A DNA stretch of 46,780 bases, taken from Rhodospirillales bacterium. Its GTDB lineage: Bacteria; Pseudomonadota; Alphaproteobacteria; Rhodospirillales; Casp-alpha2. This document shows positions 43,183 to 46,780 of the stretch, one piece after another. The notes under the pieces are model-generated. The model saw only the letters and a list, made by a program, of their open reading frames with translations, searched no databases and had not been told where the DNA came from. The DNA is taken from the NCBI GenBank assembly GCA_018662225.1, contig JABJGO010000056.1, positions 1 to 46,780 of the forward strand, written 5' to 3'. Each line of letters starts with the position of its first letter. Position 1 is the first letter of the stretch. The position numbers and the translations under genes are program-made.

Positions 43183-43443
43183 ATGCTGGCACGTTTTGGG
43201 AGGGCAATGTACTGGATCGGCCTCGTGTTTGGGGGATTCTTTTTGATGCTCAACGTTGTACCGTTGTCGGTCATGATTGGCCTTCTTGAAGGGGCTGAAA
43301 ATGGTAAGCCCTGGATTGGTATGGTAATCGTTAGCGTCATTGGTTTTGGTATCTGGGGGACAGGTTGGGTCATCCGCTATTTCACCACAGGCGCCACCGG
43401 TATCAACCCTAAAGACAGGGGTTGGTACACGGATGTCAAATAA
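43183..43443 (+). CDS. Small membrane protein (86 residues)
   Basis: Two hydrophobic segments (YWIGLVFGGFFLMLNVVPLSV and IGMVIVSVIGFGIWGTGWVI region) with a basic N-terminus and a soluble C-terminal tail. No family is recognised. GGAATC before the ATG is a weak ribosome site. Its end overlaps the downstream transporter gene start by 11 bp, so it is probably in that operon. Confidence 0.75.
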   Translation: MLARFGRAMYWIGLVFGGFFLMLNVVPLSVMIGLLEGAENGKPWIGMVIVSVIGFGIWGTGWVIRYFTTGATGINPKDRGWYTDVK

Positions 43444-44335
43444 CCCCGCTTCACCTGCAGATAATAATCTAGCCGGAATTTCGTATCTGCTGGCGGGCGT
43501 GTTCGTGCTCACCATCATGGATGTTATCGCCAAGTTTCTGGTGGAGTCGGATTTCTCGCCATTTCAAATTCTGGCTATTCGAGGCTATATCATTACGTCC
43601 GCATTCCTGATTTGGACGGCCGCACGCGGGCAACTGGTGACGTTGAAAACGGACAGGGTAAAACACCATGCTGTACGCGGGGCTATTGGATTTGGCGCGC
43701 CCTTTTTCTTCTTCACGGCATTGGGTTTGATGCCCCTGGCCGATGTCATTGTGGTAACGTTTGCAGCGCCCTTTGTGATGACGGCCCTGTCGGTTCCATT
43801 GCTAAAGGAAACCGTGGGTCGCTATCGCTGGGCGAGTATCGCTGTGGGGTTTGTGGGGGTGGTCATTGTAGTTCAACCGGGCGCAGGCACGCTTCAGACA
43901 GGCGCGCTGTTTGCGCTGGCGGCATGTCTGTCGTATTCGCTTGTCAATATTATGACCCGCTGGATGGCGGCGACTGAATCGCCCATTCGTCTGGTGTTTT
44001 ACTTTAATTTATCGACCGCTGTTATTGGAACTTGTGCGTTACCGTTTGTGTGGAAGCCCATGAGTGTGGAAGACACCCTGACAATCGTGGCCTTGGCAGC
44101 TGTTGCCGTATTGGGCCATCTTTTGATGACCACCGCGTTTACCAAAGCGCCGCTCGGGGTGGTGACACCGTTTGAGTATTCAGCCCTGATCTGGTCGACC
44201 GCATTCGGGTTTTTAATCTGGGGCGATTTCCCGGCAGAGAACGTTTGGTTGGGGGCCGGTATTATTGTGGCCAGTGGTCTCTACATGATTCACCGCGAAG
44301 CCGTGAACAGGCGAAAGTCTCATATGCCGTCGTGA
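43433..44335 (+). CDS. EamA/DMT-superfamily transporter
   Basis: 300 residues from ATG 43433. About ten membrane helices in two EamA repeats; signatures include GAPFFFFTALGLMPLADV and TTAFTKAPLGVVTPFEY. Such permeases move metabolites or amino acids, often exporting them. The start overlaps the preceding small gene. A second EamA gene follows 87 bp later. Confidence 0.9.
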   Translation: MSNNPASPADNNLAGISYLLAGVFVLTIMDVIAKFLVESDFSPFQILAIRGYIITSAFLIWTAARGQLVTLKTDRVKHHAVRGAIGFGAPFFFFTALGLMPLADVIVVTFAAPFVMTALSVPLLKETVGRYRWASIAVGFVGVVIVVQPGAGTLQTGALFALAACLSYSLVNIMTRWMAATESPIRLVFYFNLSTAVIGTCALPFVWKPMSVEDTLTIVALAAVAVLGHLLMTTAFTKAPLGVVTPFEYSALIWSTAFGFLIWGDFPAENVWLGAGIIVASGLYMIHREAVNRRKSHMPS

Positions 44336-44422
44336 TTTCATGGCTCATTTACTGGAAATTTTCTTTCTGCATAATTATCGTATACTACCGACCACACACA
44401 TTTCGATTAAGGATCCCCATCG

Positions 44423-45346
44423 TTGTCACAGGCCAGTAGTCACGCTAGGAGCGACAATATTTCGCTCGCGATCTCCGCTATCGTTATGGCCGTTTTTGCG
44501 TTGTCACTGGGTGATGCCCTGATCAAGTATCTGAGCGCTGATTTCACGCTTGCCCAGATATTTGTTTTACGATCTGCTCTCGCGATCCCTGTGCTCGTTG
44601 CCGTTCTTATGATCAGATATCGGGATGTTTCTCTTCGGCCCGTCAGCGTCGGCTGGACAACGGCAAGAAGCCTAATGCTCGGAGTCATGTGGTTGGCGTA
44701 TTACAGCGCCCTTCCGCATGTGGAGTTCTCTATCGCAGCGGCTGCATTTTACACATTGCCGTTGTTTATTACCCTGTTTGCCGGGTTGTTTCTGGGCGAG
44801 AAAGTGGGCGTGCAGGGTTGGGTTGCCGTGTGTCTGGGATTCGGTGGCGTGTTGCTTATCCTAAACCCCCAAGCTGATGACTTTAATGTTTACGGGCTGC
44901 TGCCTTTACTATCTGCGGTACTTTACGCCTTTGCCATGATCCTCACGCGATCCAAATGCAAGGGCGAGAGCCCGCTGGTGCTGGCCATCAGCATGAACGT
45001 GGTCATGCTTGGTTTGGGTGTTGCGCTTACGGCTCTGGTCTGGTTCTGGCCGCCATCCGCTCAAGCGGTGGATACGTACCAGTTCCTGTTCGGACCCTGG
45101 GTACCGATGGGGGCTGAACAGTGGCTCGCCATGGCGCTATTGGCCGCAGCTATCATTACAGGTGGCGTCGCTACCGCGATTGCCTATCAGGCCGGGGCAC
45201 CGTCCATTGTCGCCACCTACGATTTCGCCTACCTGGCATTTGTGGCGTTCTGGGGTATTTTGTTCTTTGCTGAAATACCTGAAACCACAACCATCATCGG
45301 TATGGTGCTGATTGTCACCGCAGGTATTCTGGCTGTCAGGCGCTGA
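44423..45346 (+). CDS. EamA/DMT-superfamily transporter
   Basis: 307 residues with a TTG start at 44423 (AAGGATC about 10 nt upstream). About ten helices; the first repeat has YYSALPHVEFSIAAAAFYTLPLF and the second GVATAIAYQAGAPSIVATYDF. It is related to the upstream transporter only at family level, not a recent duplicate. Substrate unknown. Ends 16 bp before the convergent dioxygenase gene. Confidence 0.9.
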   Translation: MSQASSHARSDNISLAISAIVMAVFALSLGDALIKYLSADFTLAQIFVLRSALAIPVLVAVLMIRYRDVSLRPVSVGWTTARSLMLGVMWLAYYSALPHVEFSIAAAAFYTLPLFITLFAGLFLGEKVGVQGWVAVCLGFGGVLLILNPQADDFNVYGLLPLLSAVLYAFAMILTRSKCKGESPLVLAISMNVVMLGLGVALTALVWFWPPSAQAVDTYQFLFGPWVPMGAEQWLAMALLAAAIITGGVATAIAYQAGAPSIVATYDFAYLAFVAFWGILFFAEIPETTTIIGMVLIVTAGILAVRR

Positions 45347-45362
45347 CTGACAGGTGTTGCTA

Positions 45363-46232
45363 TCAGGAGAGCGGGATTATCCCTTTTTCGTCACCCACAA
45401 CGCGGGTCTGACGCAAATTTCGCCGCCAGCGATCGGCATCGTATCCGGTGCCACGGTGCAACATGCAGCGATTGTCCCAAACCACAGTATCGCCCATCGA
45501 CCAGCGGTGGCTGTAGACATCTTCGGGCCGGGTCGCGCGGGCCAGCAGATCATCTAACAGGCGACGACTCTCAATCCCGGACCAGCCAGCAATGGACCGC
45601 GCGTGTGAGCCCACATAAAAATTCTTCAGGCCATTGCGCGGGTTGGCCCGCACTAACCGATGATTGACGGGCGGCATGTTGGCGGCATGGTTGGGGTCGA
45701 CCGGCGCCACGGGCGCACGTGAGAATACATAGTCATGGACCACACCCAACGGGTCGATTTGGCGGGCCATATCTTCGGGCAATCGTGCGTAGGCGCTACG
45801 CATGCTGACGAATTCTGTATCGCCTTCGCCATCGGGCACTTCATAGGCATGCAGGATCGACTCGCGCGACGGTACTTCGCGAAAGGATGAGTCCGAATGC
45901 CAAAGCTGGTTGCCCTTCTGATATTTGGTGCCCGTGTCGGCATTGACCTGTTTCGTGCCATCCGGCTGCACATTGCCAACGGTCCCGAAGTATTTCACCA
46001 CCCCCGTTTTACCGAATGTCACGTGCTCGGCTTCAGGTTCACCCAACAGGCGCGTAAAGGCCATATGATGCTCATCGTTCATGTCCTGATTTGGGAAACA
46101 CAACAGCGAGTATGTGTCAATCGCTTCACGAATGTTCTCAATATCGTCACTGGATAGCGGGCCGGTCAGGTTCACGCCAGATACCCGTGCGCCAAAGTCA
46201 GGATGAAGGGGTTCGATTGAAAGTTGGTTCAT
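45363..46232 (-). CDS. TauD/TfdA-family Fe(II)/2-oxoglutarate dioxygenase
   Basis: 289 residues. The iron facial triad is His112 and Asp114 (QLWHSDSSF) with His259 (MLHRGTG); Arg270/271 in DRWRRNLRQT binds 2-oxoglutarate. The family oxidises taurine, alkylsulfonates or 2,4-D-type ethers; the particular substrate cannot be told. It is not linked to sulfonate transport genes. It is convergent with the EamA transporter, and its promoter lies in the 228-bp divergent gap before the last gene of the window. Confidence 0.93.
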   Translation of the reverse strand: MNQLSIEPLHPDFGARVSGVNLTGPLSSDDIENIREAIDTYSLLCFPNQDMNDEHHMAFTRLLGEPEAEHVTFGKTGVVKYFGTVGNVQPDGTKQVNADTGTKYQKGNQLWHSDSSFREVPSRESILHAYEVPDGEGDTEFVSMRSAYARLPEDMARQIDPLGVVHDYVFSRAPVAPVDPNHAANMPPVNHRLVRANPRNGLKNFYVGSHARSIAGWSGIESRRLLDDLLARATRPEDVYSHRWSMGDTVVWDNRCMLHRGTGYDADRWRRNLRQTRVVGDEKGIIPLS

Positions 46233-46460
46233 TGTTGTCTGATCCTGAAAAGCGACGGTAGGCGATCGTTCCTGATTACTAGGTATGTGCCGTTGCTGCT
46301 AGCATGTTGTGATCAGCTATAATTTGTTGTTTAAATAAACACTGGGAATAATCATGCTATGTCGCAACTATAGCGGTTGAGTGGAAATATCGGGGAGATT
46401 ACGTTTCTGCTCCCGTTGGATGCGTACGGAGAGTTAACAGATAAAGTTGGAAATGATAAA

Positions 46461-46780
46461 ATGACCTTATCCGTGCTATCGAAAAAATTTGGAATGCTGG
46501 GCTTGGCGCTTGTTCTGGCACTGGCCATCCTGATGTTGGATATTGCATTACCACTGGGTGTGGCTGGTGCCGTACCCTATGTTTTCATCGTTCTTTTGGG
46601 ATTGTGGTTCTCAAACCGTAGCCAGATAGCCTTCATTACCGTGATTGCGGGATTGCTGACCGTAATCGGCTATTACCTCTCCCCCGAAGGTGGAGTTTTT
46701 TGGATTGTCATCATCAACAGGGCGCTGGCCCTGTTTGTTATTCTGGCAACGGGGGGGCTTCTCTACATCGGCAAGCCTAA
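46461..46780 (+). CDS. N-terminal membrane region of a probable sensor kinase (cut by window end)
   Basis: Open from ATG 46461 to the end. The visible 106 residues are about four hydrophobic helices: ALVLALAILMLDIALPLGVA, VPYVFIVLLGLWF, IAFITVIAGLLTVIGYYLS and VIINRALALFVILATGG. The pattern LPLGVAG-VPYV, then YYLSPEGG and NRALALF, is typical of the membrane module ahead of PAS domains in histidine kinases. The catalytic part is outside the window, so diguanylate cyclase or another output cannot be excluded. Confidence 0.65.
   Translation, partial: MTLSVLSKKFGMLGLALVLALAILMLDIALPLGVAGAVPYVFIVLLGLWFSNRSQIAFITVIAGLLTVIGYYLSPEGGVFWIVIINRALALFVILATGGLLYIGKP

Noticed and set aside
43433-45346. Recent tandem duplication of two EamA transporters
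   Set aside because: The proteins share the fold but little direct identity by eye, so they are not a fresh duplicate.
1-46780. CRISPR array, prophage, insertion sequence or tRNA genes
   Set aside because: No repeat-spacer arrays, transposase or integrase genes or cloverleaf-like sequences were recognised on reading.

Overview
The window looks like chromosomal DNA of a marine-type alphaproteobacterium, probably near Rhodospirillales/Kiloniellales-like groups. The basis is content rather than any database match: a DUF1476 ATP-synthase inhibitor (zeta) protein, a SUV3-like helicase - S4 protein - TerB-like - 7Fe ferredoxin - CarD block, a GcvA-like LysR regulator, CGFS glutaredoxin plus BolA, and a DMSP-lyase-type cupin. 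Gene density is high and there are no rRNA or tRNA genes, insertion sequences, phage genes or CRISPR arrays that I can see.

Region 1 (1-13.1 kb) is the metabolic accessory part. After the 3' end of a dioxygenase-like gene come a Rieske oxygenase - SDR operon (minus strand) and, divergently, a SAM methyltransferase plus a DMSP-lyase-family cupin (plus strand). A minus-strand operon of two DUF1326 proteins and a DUF2182 membrane protein follows. Next is a FadR-type GntR regulator divergent from a type III-like glutamine synthetase and a three-gene split glutamate synthase (glxB/glxC/glxD, homologous to mgsABC), ending with an unrecognised 137-residue protein and a strong terminator. This suggests handling of methylated sulfonium or amine compounds coupled to glutamate/glutamine chemistry, but substrates are inferred.

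Region 2 (13.1-28.1 kb) is mostly housekeeping: an NTF2-like protein, a soluble PAS histidine kinase, a PEBP-like secreted protein, an enoyl-CoA hydratase, a homocysteine methyltransferase-like protein with a changed metal ligand, the SUV3/S4/TerB/FdxA/CarD block, an M48 lipoprotein protease, an overlapping NUDIX - SNase-like - gluQRS operon, an HNH protein and rpsD.

Region 3 (28.1-34.2 kb) has a polyamine flavour: an orphan Tat-exported PotD-like binding protein, a PHP protein, N-carbamoylputrescine amidase and a LysR regulator; then a 53-residue DUF1127-like protein, glutaredoxin/BolA, and a RHH/ParE toxin-antitoxin pair.

Region 4 (34.2-39.3 kb) is purC-purS-purQ-(rhomboid)-(Flp pilin)-purL, all on the minus strand; the 52-residue Flp pilin and the rhomboid protease sit inside the purine cluster. 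Region 5 (39.4-46.8 kb) holds VOC, GNAT and NRDE proteins, DUF1476, a NUDIX protein, an unrecognised 353-residue protein, two EamA transporters, a TauD/TfdA dioxygenase and the start of a membrane-bound signalling protein cut by the window edge.
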